Shown: positions 26,101 to 41,100 of the stretch, one piece after another
Layout of the letters: each line of letters starts with the position of its first letter
How positions within the stretch are numbered: position 1 is the first letter of the stretch
NCBI GenBank assembly: GCA_028829895.1
Contig: CM054182.1
Location: 32,906,879 to 32,970,878 of the forward strand
Origin: Sinotaia quadrata
Taxonomy: Eukaryota; Mollusca; Gastropoda; Architaenioglossa; Viviparidae
Reading direction: 5' to 3'
DNA: 64,000 nt
Program-made: the position numbers and the translations under genes
Notes under the pieces: generated by a model
What the model was told of the DNA's origin: nothing
The model's database searches: none
What the model saw: only the letters and a program-made list of their open reading frames with translations

Positions 26101-29100
26101 GTTATGCAGTATCAACAAGGTAAAGTTACATTTATAATTTTCCAGATACAGTTATGCCAAATCAACAAAATAAAATTAGAGACCAAACAATAAAAGTAGA
26201 AAATTCCCTAAGTCATAACCAACATTTTACTGATCAAGTTTATGGCTCTGAATCATAACGTTATTCTACACAGATCTAGATTCGGTACATCAGACTCGCT
26301 ACAAGTTCTCATGATGTCTAGCGTGTTAATTACAGATAAATCAACCAGAATAAATTGCATAGTATTTCTACTGATCAAAATAACAATGATATCTTAGAAT
26401 TAAAAATGCACACAGGGTACACATAAAAACTGAGTTGTCACTCAGATGAAAGAAAAACATAAAATTTACATTCTGTGTAGCTGCAAAGAAACATGAAAAT
26501 TAGTTTTAGACTAACTTTGGTTTTACTCACTGTGAGCCTTTTCACGTAACTTCCCAATGGAGACAGACAAAAGGGAGTGCAAGACACATCTTACTGCGCA
26601 TGTGTTTCCCTGGTCAGTGATTGTAAAAAAGATAATTTCCTTCAACATGGGTTTCTCCAGCATATTTTCTTAGCACTCATTGGTCAGCTCCAGTTGGCCA
26701 GTAGATGGCCATTGGTTAATTCTAGCAGGTTAACTTCTCAGGAAAGCTTGCACTATGCAATAAGCCATTTGTTTACAACAAGATTTGGGGTGTTTTGTAT
26801 AGTCATGGGAATTTGCACTATTGAATTTCTAATAGGAGTGACATATAGGGTCATTCAATTTTGATGGTACTCCAGGCAATGTCTAATAAATCTAGGGAAT
26901 ACCAAGGGATAGTGTGGAACTAAGGAATACCAAGGGATGGTGTGAAACTAGGGCATCCAAGGATGATATAAACTAAGACATACCAAGGGATGATATGAAA
27001 CTAAGGCATACTAAGGGTGATATAGAACTAAGGAATACCAAAAATATAGAAATACAGTTACCCTAACATATAATATGGAACAAACAACCATATTTGATTA
27101 TATGGATTATACAGCTACATTAATGATAAAATAGAATGTACAGCCACACAAATGACAATGCTGAAGTACACTCAGAATAACAAAAATATAAAATATACAG
27201 CCAGCAGGCTTTTGGGAGGCAACTAAAAGTAAATGTTATGTTTGATGTGAGATGAATGTAATCTCTCTGGCATAATCTTGATTTGGTACATCAAGTTGAT
27301 CTCCCTGCCCTTAAAACGGCTTGGGAGTGGCACTGGAAGCTGCTCAGTTACTCCATCTTTCCACTGTTATTCTGGTAGTTTGTTGATGGTGAAAGGGAGG
27401 CAAGCAAAAAAAAAAGCATTTCTGATCACTTCGGATGCTCACTTGAGAAGAATTTTTTGTGGTGAATGCAACATATTTATAAAATAATTTTAAGTACAAC
27501 TATTCATAAATGTGGGGTAAAAATCCCAAATTATTTCCCTTCACATGTTTTTCAATGTATATCCTGTCTTATAGCATGCATGAGTTTATTAATTGATACA
27601 GAGCAGATAGTTAGTCGTATCTACACAATACAAATGATGCTTACCTAAATAATACTCAATGCGTGGAAGCCGGAAGTGCTCCCTACATTTACATACAATA
27701 CTCAATAAACTACAATTATAGTTAATAAATTGCACATTTCTTTGTTTTCATTAATCCAGCAATGAGTTGTGTGGCAATTTCACAAAGTAAAGCAAAATAA
27801 GAGAAACATTTGCATCAGTGGATTGCAAATCAAGTCTGGTCATAAAGTGTGAAAATGTCTGTGACTGTAGAATTTACTAGGAAGGTATGAAGTCAGGCTG
27901 AAAAAGATTTCTGTAAAGATCAATTTTAAGTTGCTGATAATAGGATCTGCTGGTAACCGAAACAGGTCTATCAAAATATTGCATGAAATAATTCTGTTTT
28001 AATCTCTACTAGTGCTGGCTGCTCAAAGTTGGCACATGTATATCTCTGTGCCAAAATACAGTATACCTGTTGGTGTAATGGACAATGATTACTGACAGCA
28101 CATCAGGAAATAACAGAAAAATATTCTCATGCTATTGCAGTCATAACATCAGATCCATCAGGAAACAGAGCACCTGTATCATCAGCTGCATTAAACTCAC
28201 CGACAATAAATGGTAAATGAAGATGTGTAGTCTGTTTGTTTTCAATGTGAATGAGTGGATCTGGTCACCTTCATGTCTGAATCAGACTTGTCATTGCTGC
28301 CCTGATTATATAAACAGTCTCACTGTCATCTACATCTCAAACCCATAAAATAATCCTTTTCACTGGACTGAAGAAAAATCAATGGAATTGAACAGTCAAC
28401 ATTGCTTGGCTTTAGAATCACTATGAAATCTTGCTGCCATTTTGTGATTTGCACATGGCCCAATGAGACTATGTGGGTAGAAGTACTTGTTAAATACTGC
28501 TTTAATAAGCAGTACACATTGATGTCAAACACTAATTTGAAAATGAATTAAGTTCTGAGTGGTTTCAAAATCAGCCTCAATTTGGATTTATATGTAAAAC
28601 TGTCTGCTTTTGAAAATGGAAGTGCTGAAATGCATCTCTGATAGAGTTGGGCATGCAAAAGCACTTTTGTCTGTGAGAGAGCGGGGCATGCAAACATGCT
28701 TAGGTTAGGGACTGATTTAATGTACAATTCTGGCAACATGCATTTAATATTTATATTTTAAAGATATTAAATTTAAAATTAAATTGTGAATAATTTTAAA
28801 AATACATCAGTAAATGAGAAAAATCAAAATTAAGAAAATTCCCTTCTAAAACAGTTATCTATCCAATAGTTAGTCTAAAAATGAGTCATAACATTTAATT
28901 TATAATTTTTTTTCCATTCTACTCACCAAACTCGTTAATAGACATTGCTCCAAAAAAGGTGAAAAATTTTGCAAAAGTCTGCACATCTTGCTCTAGACAT
29001 ACACCTGCCTGAAAGATCAAACAAAAATGGCTATTCTTGTTTCTGTTAGCTTAAAAATGGTAATCTGCTGGTGTGTGCAGTCTTAAAATATCTGTTAAAA

Positions 29101-32100
29101 GAGATGAGATGAAATACAATGCATGTTTTTTTTTTATTCAAATAGTTTCTGTCAAAAAGAAGTGTTTACTGTATGTATGATTGCAGAAACAGTATTCAAA
29201 TATACCAAGTTTGAGCAAAATGTTAAAATATCATGTGTGTGTGTGTGTGTGCGTGCGCCTTTTAACTTAAAAAAAGCCAGCACATTTAAAACTAATTTAT
29301 AACACTGTACTTTTGGTTTAAACAAATAAAAATGCTAACACTGACCCATCAATCACATAAGTTGAGAAGAAATAAAAGAAACTCAGTCTTTCTTGCAGTT
29401 TAAAGACCACTTATGTATGTATAGGCATATATATTTGTGACCATACTGGGCCTTTCTGGGCTGATATTGCATTTTACATTTCTGAGATATCAGCGAATTA
29501 AAACACTGAGTGTAGTTTACTCTAGATTCATAGTGTATAGTTAATTTTCTACTTCATATCAAATTATAATTATCACTACTTAATTCTGCACCTCTTCATG
29601 CGTGTCAAAACTCCAAAATATAATTTATTTTTTTTAATAAATTAAATTCTTCTGCATACTGTTGACAGTTCAGTGTAAAAGAGGGTTTAACTGCTGATTC
29701 CAGTCGTACTGAAATTATTTCTGTAGTATTTTCACTTCTTAAGAAATTGCATATTTTTGTTGTTATTCAGAAAGAGTATTTTCTAAACAAATAACAAAAA
29801 AAATAAATACTAAGAGGATATGAAAACGATAAAAAATTCAGGAAAGTCAAAAAATATTCTTGGAATCTTTTTACTGGTTTTCGTAGCAGAATATATTCAT
29901 TACTGTAATTTCAGTTCAAATTTATTATCTCTCACTCCCATACACACACACACAAATACATAATGTTTTACAGATAAATCTCAAAATTTTATACACATTC
30001 ACAAGTATATTTAAACAATGCAATTGTATTATGCACTTGGTCATGTGTGTTTGTGTGTGTGTGTGTGTATGTGTGTGATTGTGGATTACATTTGTACATG
30101 AATGCGTATGTGTATACTCCTGATCAAAAGGACAAAATATTCTCACCTCACTACACAGTCCAAGATAGCAGGTACTGGGATAATACAGTTTTAAATGTGT
30201 AGGCAAGCAAGGCCCATATTTGTCATTGATACCCTTCTCTTTACAGCAAATCATGCAAGCAGCTGTTACTATAATGTACCAAAGAAAGAGATTTATAGGA
30301 ACATCAATATATCATCCCAGATAACTTGAAAACTTTGTCCAGCATGATAAGTTCATCAGTAAAATAGAGCAACAAAAAAAAAAAAATAGAAAGTGTCTTA
30401 AAAATTAAACCCCCAAACAACAACACTGTCAATAAAGATTATTATTTAAAAATACAAAACTTTCAGCATTCATGGACTAGCATATATAAAATAATACAGC
30501 AATGGCACACTATAGCTGTTTCATTGACACGAAGTTTGAGGTCTTTCACATTTAACATTGTCAGCATTGTAGTTGTGACAAATTCTGACCGAATTCTGTG
30601 TCACGAACTCCTGACCCATATCCAAGAAATTCGAAATCATATTTGAATTGAATTCCTTTGTTAGAATCTTTCCCGCAGAGGAAACAACAGAGAGTTCAAC
30701 CTATGTTATGCAACTTTAGACGATAGTCGAGAAAGTTCGGATCAACAAGCATACCTCGTGATCTAGTCATGTGATACATTCATGCACTTCAATAAATACT
30801 CTTGATGCGATAATATACTTCACTCGCACACAAGACCGGCCGGACACACACATCTTAGTTGCCGAATATTTTTCTGAGTTGTAAGGAACACACATGGAAC
30901 CCGTTGCTCTTATGTAAATTCTACTTAAGAAGAGCGGGTTCTTCTTCTTCTTCCTTTCCTCTTAATCTACGTTTCTACGTATGATTGTACCTTCGTTCTA
31001 CGTCGGGTGCGTGTTCCTTTGTTCAACCTTGGATGGACGTTATAAATTCCGTGCCACCACTGTTGATGATGTCACGTCTAGCACATCTCTAGCGTAACTG
31101 TCGAGAGAGGACGAGTTACAGGAAAACTACTGATGAGCACGACGCAAGCATCGCTCGATATGTGGAAGGATCGAACTGACCTTAGACCACGCATTTATCA
31201 ACACTACTGAGACAGATAAGTAACTGATCTGGACTCTGAATCAAAAGGAATGTTTCGGACAAAACAATTTCTCGTAACATTAACTTTCATAAGCACTTCG
31301 AACTTGCCTTAGTTTAGATCTGAAGCTGTGTCTTCGTAATTGATTGTTATTGTTAAATCTTAACTATTAAATTCTTTTATTGTTAATACCTCTTTCGTAG
31401 TGATTTTTATGCATATAGACCTAATCGTGGTTTGGATGGGGGATCGATTGAGCTAAATGTAACATTCTGAATGCATAAAGATTTAAGAGAGTTTTTAACG
31501 GTTTCCAAGCCGGCTATTGTACACAAGTTTGTCTGTACTACAAGGGCGCATTTTCATATGAGACGAAAGATAAATTTGAGCAACCAATCCGTTTAAGGAA
31601 AGAGGAGAGATTAATTTATCTAATTAAATTAAGGTTCTGTAAAATTCCTAAGCAGGGTCTCTAAATAAAAACTGGATATGTAACAGTAGTAAATATTGTT
31701 CTCTCTCTCTCTCTCTTACATGCTGTATTATGCATGAACTCAAAACTAATGTGTGCAAGTCATGTCATGGCTCAGTATCAGTATACATTGCTTTGATCAT
31801 ACCATCAGTTAACCTTCCTCAACTATCCCATACATTTACATGCATGTATTTTGTAAACCATTACAATTTTCAAGCATCTATAGCGTTGTGGAGTAAATCT
31901 TTATGTGACACCTCTCTGGGCACCCTTCACTCGTTATGGTTATTCACAAAAAATAACTAATTACAAGTGATCAATAATCTTAATTCATAGTTATTAATAA
32001 TACTCCCACAAGACCAACATATCTCTCACTGGATTATATGGGTGTCATAAAACTCTACACAATAACAAGACAGACATTTTACTGTTGCATAATGTTCTGC

Positions 32101-35100
32101 AGGTGGAAACTTCTTACTAAAGGAGTAATAAAAATCTGTCTTTTATTTATATTTAATGAGCCCCCATCCACCTGCTATTACTCCCAACATATGGTTTTAA
32201 TATATGTTCAAATTCATAGATATGGTCTCATCATAGAAATGAGAATGAAGTTTTACAGAGATAATTAGAGTCAATGTACTTAACCATTTCAATGATGGCA
32301 GCTGTTGCTGGCATGTTTTCACAATCACATGTTTTGCAACAAGTCACTTTCTTTCTTATTTGAAAACATCTGAAGTAGATGGAGATCCAGAGTGGTAGTA
32401 CCTGGGTCATAAACATAGAGACAATACTGACGAACGACGATGATGGACGGCAATCACGACAACAGATTTGATGCCTGGTAGTTGTTACATTGTCTTTATT
32501 TGCAGGTAGACAGACCCCTCACTCAAACCACACACACTCTTTATATCCTATGGGAAGCCCATGGTTCCAGAAAATGGAAATCTAGTGTGGAAAGGCTTCT
32601 AAAAATAACTTCTGTGTTTCTTTACTTACTTTCAACTATCAATTATAGCTATATGCCTAAAAATTACATAATAATTCAAATTAACAGTGAAACTATTATA
32701 ATTATACAATATACAAATCTTTTCATATACATAATCTGAAAAATTAAACCTTTAATAAAATAAAATCTGTGTTGGCGGGCTTTAGGAAAAGCATTTACGC
32801 ACACATAAATTACAAAGTACTCAAATACAATAACATTATTCATCACATAAAATACATCAATTAAAAATATAAACTATCTCCTTTCTAAATATATAAATAT
32901 CGACTTCAATTACTAACTACTTAAAACAGTATACAACAATAAAAGCACGCACTCTAACACAGCTAGCGCCAATATACCACCCGATTTGAAACAAGGGAGC
33001 AGTCATGACCCAATTTACAACAGACAGCCATGGTCCTACTTGTAGAAGAAAAGAAGCGTGGGGATGCGGCTGTACACATACACACACGATGATAACACAC
33101 ACAAATACCAAAACTAACAGGGGGGCTACACATCCAACTTACCTCTTCTAGGCAAGTTACACAATTGTCCAAGAACCTTCGATGCACTCAACAAAGCACA
33201 CCTTGGAGAATCATCCAGAACTTTGCATGCACTATTAAAGCACATCATGCAGAGTGTTCTAGAATCTTTGTGCGCGCTACTCAATGCACCTGAAGGAATG
33301 TTCATTAAAGTCTTCCTGAATTCTCAAGACCAAATTCAAACTTCAATTTCTGTTGTATTGGCTCTCAAATGGAATTCAGAGAAATCACCTTACAGCAACA
33401 CGTTTACTGATAAGTTCGATGATAATGCTGGATCCGCCGCAGTCTTAACAGATACAAGGTTACAAAATACCAAGCATCAAAAGTTTCAAATTCCAAAAGG
33501 CATGCTCCTCTCAGAAGCTAACAATCACCTTTGTGACTAGACTTGAGTTACCTGAGTTATTAAGTTTCTCTGAATACCAAGTTTTCTCACATTCAATTTT
33601 TTTTCACATCTTCATTCCTCTCTCAGACACAATGAATCCACAAGAGAAAGCAAAATATAATGAGTGATTTATTCAAATATTCAACAAAGGTTTAAAATTT
33701 TGTTACTTTAATTTAAAAAATCTTTGGGGTTTTCTAAATTTTCTTGATTGGTAAATCTGTGTTAGTAAGTATTTCATTTAGTAACAAAGTTATAAATATA
33801 ATTTGTGAACACCCCTGTGCAGTTTTTATATCCTTACCATTCTGCTCACATGCACAAGACACAATGCTCTTGTTTTTAATATCTTCCTGGCGCGCACAAT
33901 ATGATTTACAGCGGCCTTTGTAGCATTCACCACTAAAATAAATTAAACAAAATGGACAAATCAACTTGATATATGATATAGTGGGCTTAAAATGAAAATT
34001 CTTAGTTTTTATAGTGGATAAACAGATGTTAAAAACTGCTGATTTAGATTGTAGTAAACATTAAAATCAATTAATATGATATGGTGTAGAAAAGAATATG
34101 GTTTCCTTACAAATTACACTATGTAGGGAATTGCAATAAAGAATAACTTGGTCAATACAATAAATAGAAATAGAAATTAGAATTTGGGTTTATTAAAAAT
34201 TACAACATTAAGGGGATTAAAGTAAAATTAAAATTAGTTTATGTGGTGAAACAGATTTTATGTTTGGGAATTATAAATATGTATACACATATGAATAAAT
34301 GTTTTATCTAGCAAACATGGTAAAGCATGACCACAGACTGTTCTTATGCAAATTGCAGTTAGTATCCTAATGAAATAAACATCATTCAATTCTGGAAGTA
34401 GATCAACAATGTGAAAATTATGATTAACAGTGGTGAATTAAAAGCTATTCATTTTTTTTTTTAAATTACCATCTTGTGTCAAAAATCATTGTATTGTAAA
34501 CAACTTAGAACTATACTGTATTTAAGATAATTTCTTTTTTTCAATATTAACATTATTTAAGTAGAAGCTTTCAAAGATCAAGTCTTGTTTTCGGTCAATA
34601 TTATTGTTTAAGATTTTATAAGATTTTAATCTGATCATACCATATTATAATTATTTAAAGTGCCAGTCACATCACCAGCAAAATGAAAAATTGTTCGATT
34701 GTTGGGAATTTCAGTTAACTGAGAAATGATATGATTACTTGTGATATCACACAACCAAAAAAATCAACATTTAAAAAGATATAGGAAGTAGAAGAGAAGA
34801 AGTGCATCTAGTCAACAAGTTTTCTGCTTACTGATAGTTCTTGTGGGTTCAAGTCCCATATTTGTGGGGAGAGGGGCTGCAAAACTAAACACAAAGATGT
34901 GGACAATTTGAAGAATCCATGTATATGATACTACTGTTTTTATATGATACTACTGTTTTTCCATATAGTTAAACAGAGTGACATATGAGGCCCTCATTAA
35001 CATGAACATTTGGAATAATAAATAGATTACACCTGGGCCCTACTATCTCTTACCAGAAGAGTTTGTCTGTTCCTCTCCCTTCATATTTGCATTGGCAATT

Positions 35101-38100
35101 ACCTCCCATATGTATTTTTTGTGTGTGTGCTGGGATCCTTTGGTCACTTTTGAATGAAAATGGTGTGTGTGTGTATGGGTCGTTTCCATTTGGAGTGCAG
35201 ATACCTTCGGGTGACCTTAGTGTTAAAAGTGAGATGGGTTAAAAATGGAAGAACCTCTCATCACACCACCAAACATTGTGTCAGTTTCAAAAGGGATGAT
35301 TATCTAAAATTTTGCAATTGTTTGGTAAATATTTCTTCCTGTAATTTTTAACACATTAATTTACAAGCAATTGTCACTTTAATAATAACATTTGTAGCCT
35401 GTTAGTTTTGGTATTTCTGTGTGTTTGTGTGTATCATCGTGTGTGTATGTGTACAGCCACATCTGCGTGCTTGTTTTGTTTTACAAGTATGATCACAGCT
35501 GTCTGCTGGTCGCGATCACTCCCTCTGTTTTAAATCAAGCAGTATATTGGCACATAAATGTGATATGTTAATTTATAGAGCTGTGTTAAAGTGCATGCTT
35601 TTATTGTTGTATACTGTTTTAGGTAGTTAGTAATTGAAGTTGATATTTATATATTTAGAAAGGAGATAGTTAATATTTTAATTGATGTATTTTTATGTGA
35701 TGAATAATGTTATTGTATTTAAGTATTTTGTAATTTATGTGTGTATGAATGCTTTTCCTACAGCCCACCAACACAGATTTTATTTTAATATAGGTTTAAT
35801 TCTTAAGATTATATACCAGGAAAGATTTGTATATTAAAGTATAATTATAGTAGTTTCATTGTATATTTGGATTATTATGTATTTTTAGGCGTTTAGCTAT
35901 AATTGATTTTTGAAAGTAAGTAAAGAAACACGGAAGTTATTTTTAAAAACCTTTTACACTAGATTTTTATTTTCTGTCCCGTGGGCTTCAGGGAAGGCTG
36001 CCCCCAAAGGATATTAAAGAGAGCGTGGTTTGAGTGAGAGTGTGTCTACCTGCAAATAAAGACAATGTAACAACAACCAGGCATGTTGTCAAATCTGTTG
36101 TGGTGACTTCTGTCCAAAATCATTCGTCAGCATTGTCCTTATGTTTATGACCCAGGTACTACCACTCTGGATCCTCATCTACTTCGTATTATTATTATTA
36201 TAAAGAAGGCTTAATAAAGTGCTTAATCTTATGAAAGCTCTAAGTGCTTTTAATATATAATTATACATATAATACAAGATATTTATACAAATTATTTACA
36301 TACATAGGACAACTAAACATAATATAGAAAAAAAAAAAAAACCAAGCTAAATTCACATGCAAATAATGCATAACAAATACCTGTATTTTAAAAAAGAGAA
36401 AAATAAATAAAATGAATTCACAGACAAAACAAAAATTGCACTTTAAGAAGCAATATAATTAAACTTAGTCATTATCATTAATCATGCTTTAAATCTGATA
36501 TAAGATTTATTTTCAGTCATTATCACTGTTTAAGGAGCAAGTGTTAAAGCCATTTTCAACCATTATCTTTATTATGAAGTTTACAAAACATGTACATGCT
36601 TAAATCAATTTGCTCTTTAGTAGAGAAACATCACTGAATTACCTCCATAGGTAATAGAACAAAAACCCAAACCAGACCCATAAGTGAATTTTAACATTCT
36701 TAACAAGTTACTAATACACTTATAAAGTGTATATGTTCAGAATACAAAATATGAACTTACTTATTAAAGCAAGGTGTCCCATCCTGGAATGCTTCTGGAT
36801 GTGGGCATTTCAAAGTATTTCCACTCATGAGAATTAAGGTAAATACATGCAAATAGAGTTTTATTTCTTGTATTTTATGGCATGTCAGCTTAACAAGCAT
36901 TAAAGTATATTGTTTTAAATTAAAATATTTAATAATACACAATAACATAACTATTGCCTCTGCAGTGCTTGGGGAGGGGCCTTTCAAACAGAAGGGACCC
37001 AACATTTGGTGAAACTAAGGGCTCCTCTGGCTGGCTCTGCCCATCTGTCACTGATATGTAAGTATGAAGTTAGGCTGATTGAATGATTTCTGGAAAAGAC
37101 TGATTTTATGCCAACATTGCTGATAAAAGCATCTGCTGACCAGTAGAAATCTGTCTCAGCTAGCATTTATCTACTCAAAGATGAGCACCTTGAAGTACAG
37201 TGTACCTTTTGGTGTTAGAGGTGAGGTCTACCAAATGCACCTTGAAGTACAGTGTACCTTTTGGTGTTAGAGGTGAGGTCTACCAATAGCACCTTGAAAT
37301 ACAGTGTACCTTTTAGTGTTAGAGGTGAGGTCTACCAATAGCACCTTGAAGTACAGTGTACCTTTTGGTGTTAGAGGTGAGGTCTACCAATAGCACCTTG
37401 AAGTACAGTGTACCTTTTGGTGTTAGAGGTGATGTCTACCAATATCACTTTAGGAAATAACAAAGAAAAATAATTCAATGCTGTTGCAGTCATTACTTCA
37501 AATCCACCAAGAAACACAACTCCTTTACCAGCTGCATTAAAATTAGTGACAATAGATGATGTATGAAGATATGCAGTCCATTTATTTTTAGTACAAATCA
37601 GTGGGCCTGGATCTACTTCAATATCAGAATCAAACTGGCTATGTTCATTGTCATGGTTAAGAATATTACTTTCAGTCTCACTATCATTTGCATTTAAATC
37701 GGGCTGCCTGCAAACACATAAAATGATCCATCTTCACTGGATTGAACAAAAATATACACTTTTTACTTTAATTTTTTTTAAATAAGCAATGCATGTTGAC
37801 ATCATAAACTGATTTGAAAATGAACAAAGTTCTGATTGCTTCAAAATCAGCCTCCATTTGACATTTTGTGAAAGATCATCTGCTTTGAAAACAGAGCAGG
37901 GAAAGGTTCTTATGTAAGTGAGAAAGCAGGCAGAAAAACATGCTTCCATAAGTGAGAAAGCAGGGATGAAGAACGTGCTTATGTCAGGGAATGATTTAAA
38001 GGTGCTGTTAGACTATCAGAACGATTCTGACAAAGCCAAAGAAGCTGTGAGTATATGCTGCGAATGGGATGTTACTGTTCTTAATACCACTATTGATATT

Positions 38101-41100
38101 CTTACTTCACAACAAAAGATTTAAAAGCATTAAACTTGTTGCAGACAAATTCTTAATGCTTCAGCCTAATAGTTTTCTAAACTGTGCATAGTCAATCATC
38201 AATAACTACTAACAACTGCTAAGTCTTAAAGATGAATATACCTATGACCAATGCCGGTCTTTTACAGCTGGTTTCTTTCAGAACAACCAAGTAAGAGATC
38301 TTCAACTGAAAGTATAAAGAGTGAAAGAGTTTGCCCATCTATTGATTGTGATCTACTCTGTAATATCTTCAGGATCTGCTGATGTAGTTACAGCTCTTCT
38401 ATTCTTTCTAACATTATCTGTTACAGTGTCAAGTGCAGAATGATCTTTTTAAAATATAAGAAATAGTACATTCTAGATCAATTAACAAAAGACTATCTTT
38501 ATTAAGCATGGAAGCTAGAGGCCAAGGAAATGGATGAATTAATGACAGTGCTGAATGAAAAGCAAGACTAAAGCAATCTGATGTAAATAGAGTTTAAATT
38601 TCAAACTACATGTATTCTCAACTATAATTTGTAAAGCTATTTTTGAATCAATATATTTTTATTTTGTATGAAAAGATTATCAGTAAATGCTGCTGGACCT
38701 AATTCATTAACATAAGCTTAGCAACATTTACTACTTCAGCAGTGTCCAAGTGCAAAAGGGGGATGAAGGCATTTTAGGTTTTTTTGCAGAGGGGGACCAA
38801 CATTCAAAGTTAGGCTATTGCTAATACAACAAAATGGATAATCACAATTATAGAAGTTTAAGTTTCTAGTGGTTAAAGCATTGCAAACAGAATTCAAACC
38901 ATGTGAGGAGTAAAGAATATTTTTGTGTATATTCTGAATATGGGCATGACAAGCAAATGATGATGATAGTGATGATGATGATGATGATGACAATGACAAC
39001 AATGACTCATCTTTAAACAGTTAAACCATGTGTATAGGTCTACAAACTCAGCCCAGTGCCTTTTATAGCAATAAGAAGTCTTTTTCTTGACTCCTGTGTA
39101 CAATCTTAATCAAATGACTAAAGGATACTCGCAGTAAGAGGTCATCTTGCAAGTAAATGAGTTTTCACCTTCACACATTGTTTTTGCTGGGGCTACTTGG
39201 CAGTTCAAGCAACATTCATGACTGAAGTCACTGAAAAGTAAATAAATAATGATGATTGAAAACCTTGGGAAACATAAGCATGCAGAAAAGATAATCTTGT
39301 GTTGTTTCAATTTTTATTGTTCTGTAGTTTTCCAGGTTACAAACAATTGGGTTTGGAGTTAAAATAGTTTTGATTACAAATAAGAAACAAGCCCATTGAC
39401 TGTCAATTTTTAAATTTAAAATTAATTACAATAACCTGTACATCGTCAATTTTTAAATTTAAAATTAATTACAATGACATGTAGCAGGAGCCATTTAATA
39501 CTAGTTACAATGTGGTGACCTAATTCAGACATGGATGAACAGCAGAAATATGCTAGATGTCACTAATACTGAGGTACATGAATGTGTCATTAACTGGTTT
39601 ATGTTTATGTTTTGCAATTTGCAATATTTTACTACACTGTCATTATTAACAAACTTGATTTTTTTGGTAATACAAAAATTATAAAGCATTATTTTGTAGA
39701 TGGTTCATTAACAGACATGAACATATTTACATTAATTCCAATTTATATACACAATCATGTTATAAATGTACTTAGGAATGGAACTCATTTGTAATCCAAG
39801 ACCAACTGTATTTTCATTATAAAACTCCAAGCTAGAAGTGAAAATAGAAATAATCTACCATTTCTGGGATTTTTATGTACCACTTCAATTATTATTCTAC
39901 TATTAAGAGGGATTTAGTTATACCAGGGGTCTCCAAACTTTTCATACAGCAATAAACTATCAAACAGACATTTCTGGCTTTAGATTTGATGTCCTTAACA
40001 TCAACAGTGACCTGAGATTATCTTCGGACAAGTTTGTTCTCAAATTGTTCTTCACATATTTTCAATCTTGAAAATGTTTGTTCACACAGGTATGTTGTTC
40101 CAAAGATTGAAAGGTACCTTGATGCAAAGGTTTTGACATTAGGAAAGTCTTCCTTGGGCAAAAACTGGTAAAAACCCACCAGTCCTTCTTTGAACTTGTC
40201 TTTGTTTGCAACTCAATGGCTTTGTCTAATAGTCATGGTTGACTGCTCGTATACTATAGACTGGATACTAAGAGTATGTCTGACTTATGTAACAATCAGT
40301 GATCCATATCAATAACGCTCCTTTATTCCGAATCTGAGTCAGAGTTGTTTGTTCCCTCTCAACTCTCAGAGATTAGAGATAGAAAAATTTAGCTGATCTT
40401 AGCAAGATACACGTAAATTTCTGTAATTTTTTTCCATAGACAAAAAGGTCTCCACGGGCCGCATGAGAGGGCCTCGCGGGCCGTTGTTTGGAAACCCCTG
40501 AGTTACACCAATAAATTATTAATCTACTATTTCAGGATTTTATTGTGCCAATACAATTACAGCAATTCTCCAGTCTTATGATGTTTGATTATCACTTTTT
40601 CAATATAAAACTGTTTTAATTTTATGTCATATAGCTTATAAAAACTTATAAACTTCCTGCACTGTAAACATAATTTAGGGCTGGGCATGCATATGCAGGT
40701 TGGGCTACAAATGTATAAGAAACAAAAGTGATGACAATTTACTGGGAGTAATGCCATTTTAAATAAAAAATATTGATTATATACAGGTATTCTCTATTTT
40801 ACTTCCTTCAAAATGGCACCAAAGCATGTAAATCAGACAAAGACATTAAGAGATGATAAGAAGTAAAGAGTTTTGAAGCGTCTTGACTCTCTTAAGTGTC
40901 AGCAACATTGGCTTGGCAGGATCAAACTGTGTGGCAATTATCAAGAATAGAGAATAAATTAGGGAGTTTTCTAAGACGACAAGTCCTCTCAGTGCAATAC
41001 AAATTACTAGAAAAAATAAACACTTATGGTTGACATTGACAGTTTATTGAGTTTGTGGATTGAAGAGCAAATACAATGTAACATACCACTCAGTATATGA

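Larger units (their letters stand above)
20031..28926 (-). other. Large intron between exons 10 and 11, repeat-packed
   Basis: 8.9 kb. From low to high coordinate: 35-bp array, 65-bp array, ~50-bp array, a minisatellite split by a 1.94-kb insertion, an array of ATATGGAACATACAGTCACAC units, a candidate second long insertion, a 28-bp array and a piggyBac relic. Tandem repeats and insertions fill most of it. No exon was recognised. Confidence 0.7.
30263..33837 (-). other. Intron between exons 8 and 9, with two LTR insertions
   Basis: 3.6 kb, more than half of it two insertions (30574-31685 and 32371-33130, listed separately). A (TC)n run lies at about 31700-31716. The remaining unique sequence shows no exon. 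Confidence 0.7.
36824..39128 (-). other. Intron between exons 6 and 7
   Basis: 2.3 kb. The part from 37015 to 37999 is a piggyBac relic with an internal minisatellite. A (GAT)n-like run lies at about 38955-38990. No exon recognised in 38.0-39.1 kb. Confidence 0.6.

Noticed and set aside
27278..27487. Possible extra piggyBac C-terminal piece near 27.3 kb
   Set aside because: Neither strand showed the expected cysteine motif, and similarity to relic C starts only at about 27755.
34846..34857. Pol III B-box-like GGTTCAAGTCCC suggesting a tRNA or SINE
   Set aside because: No cloverleaf, A box or repeat body could be built around it.
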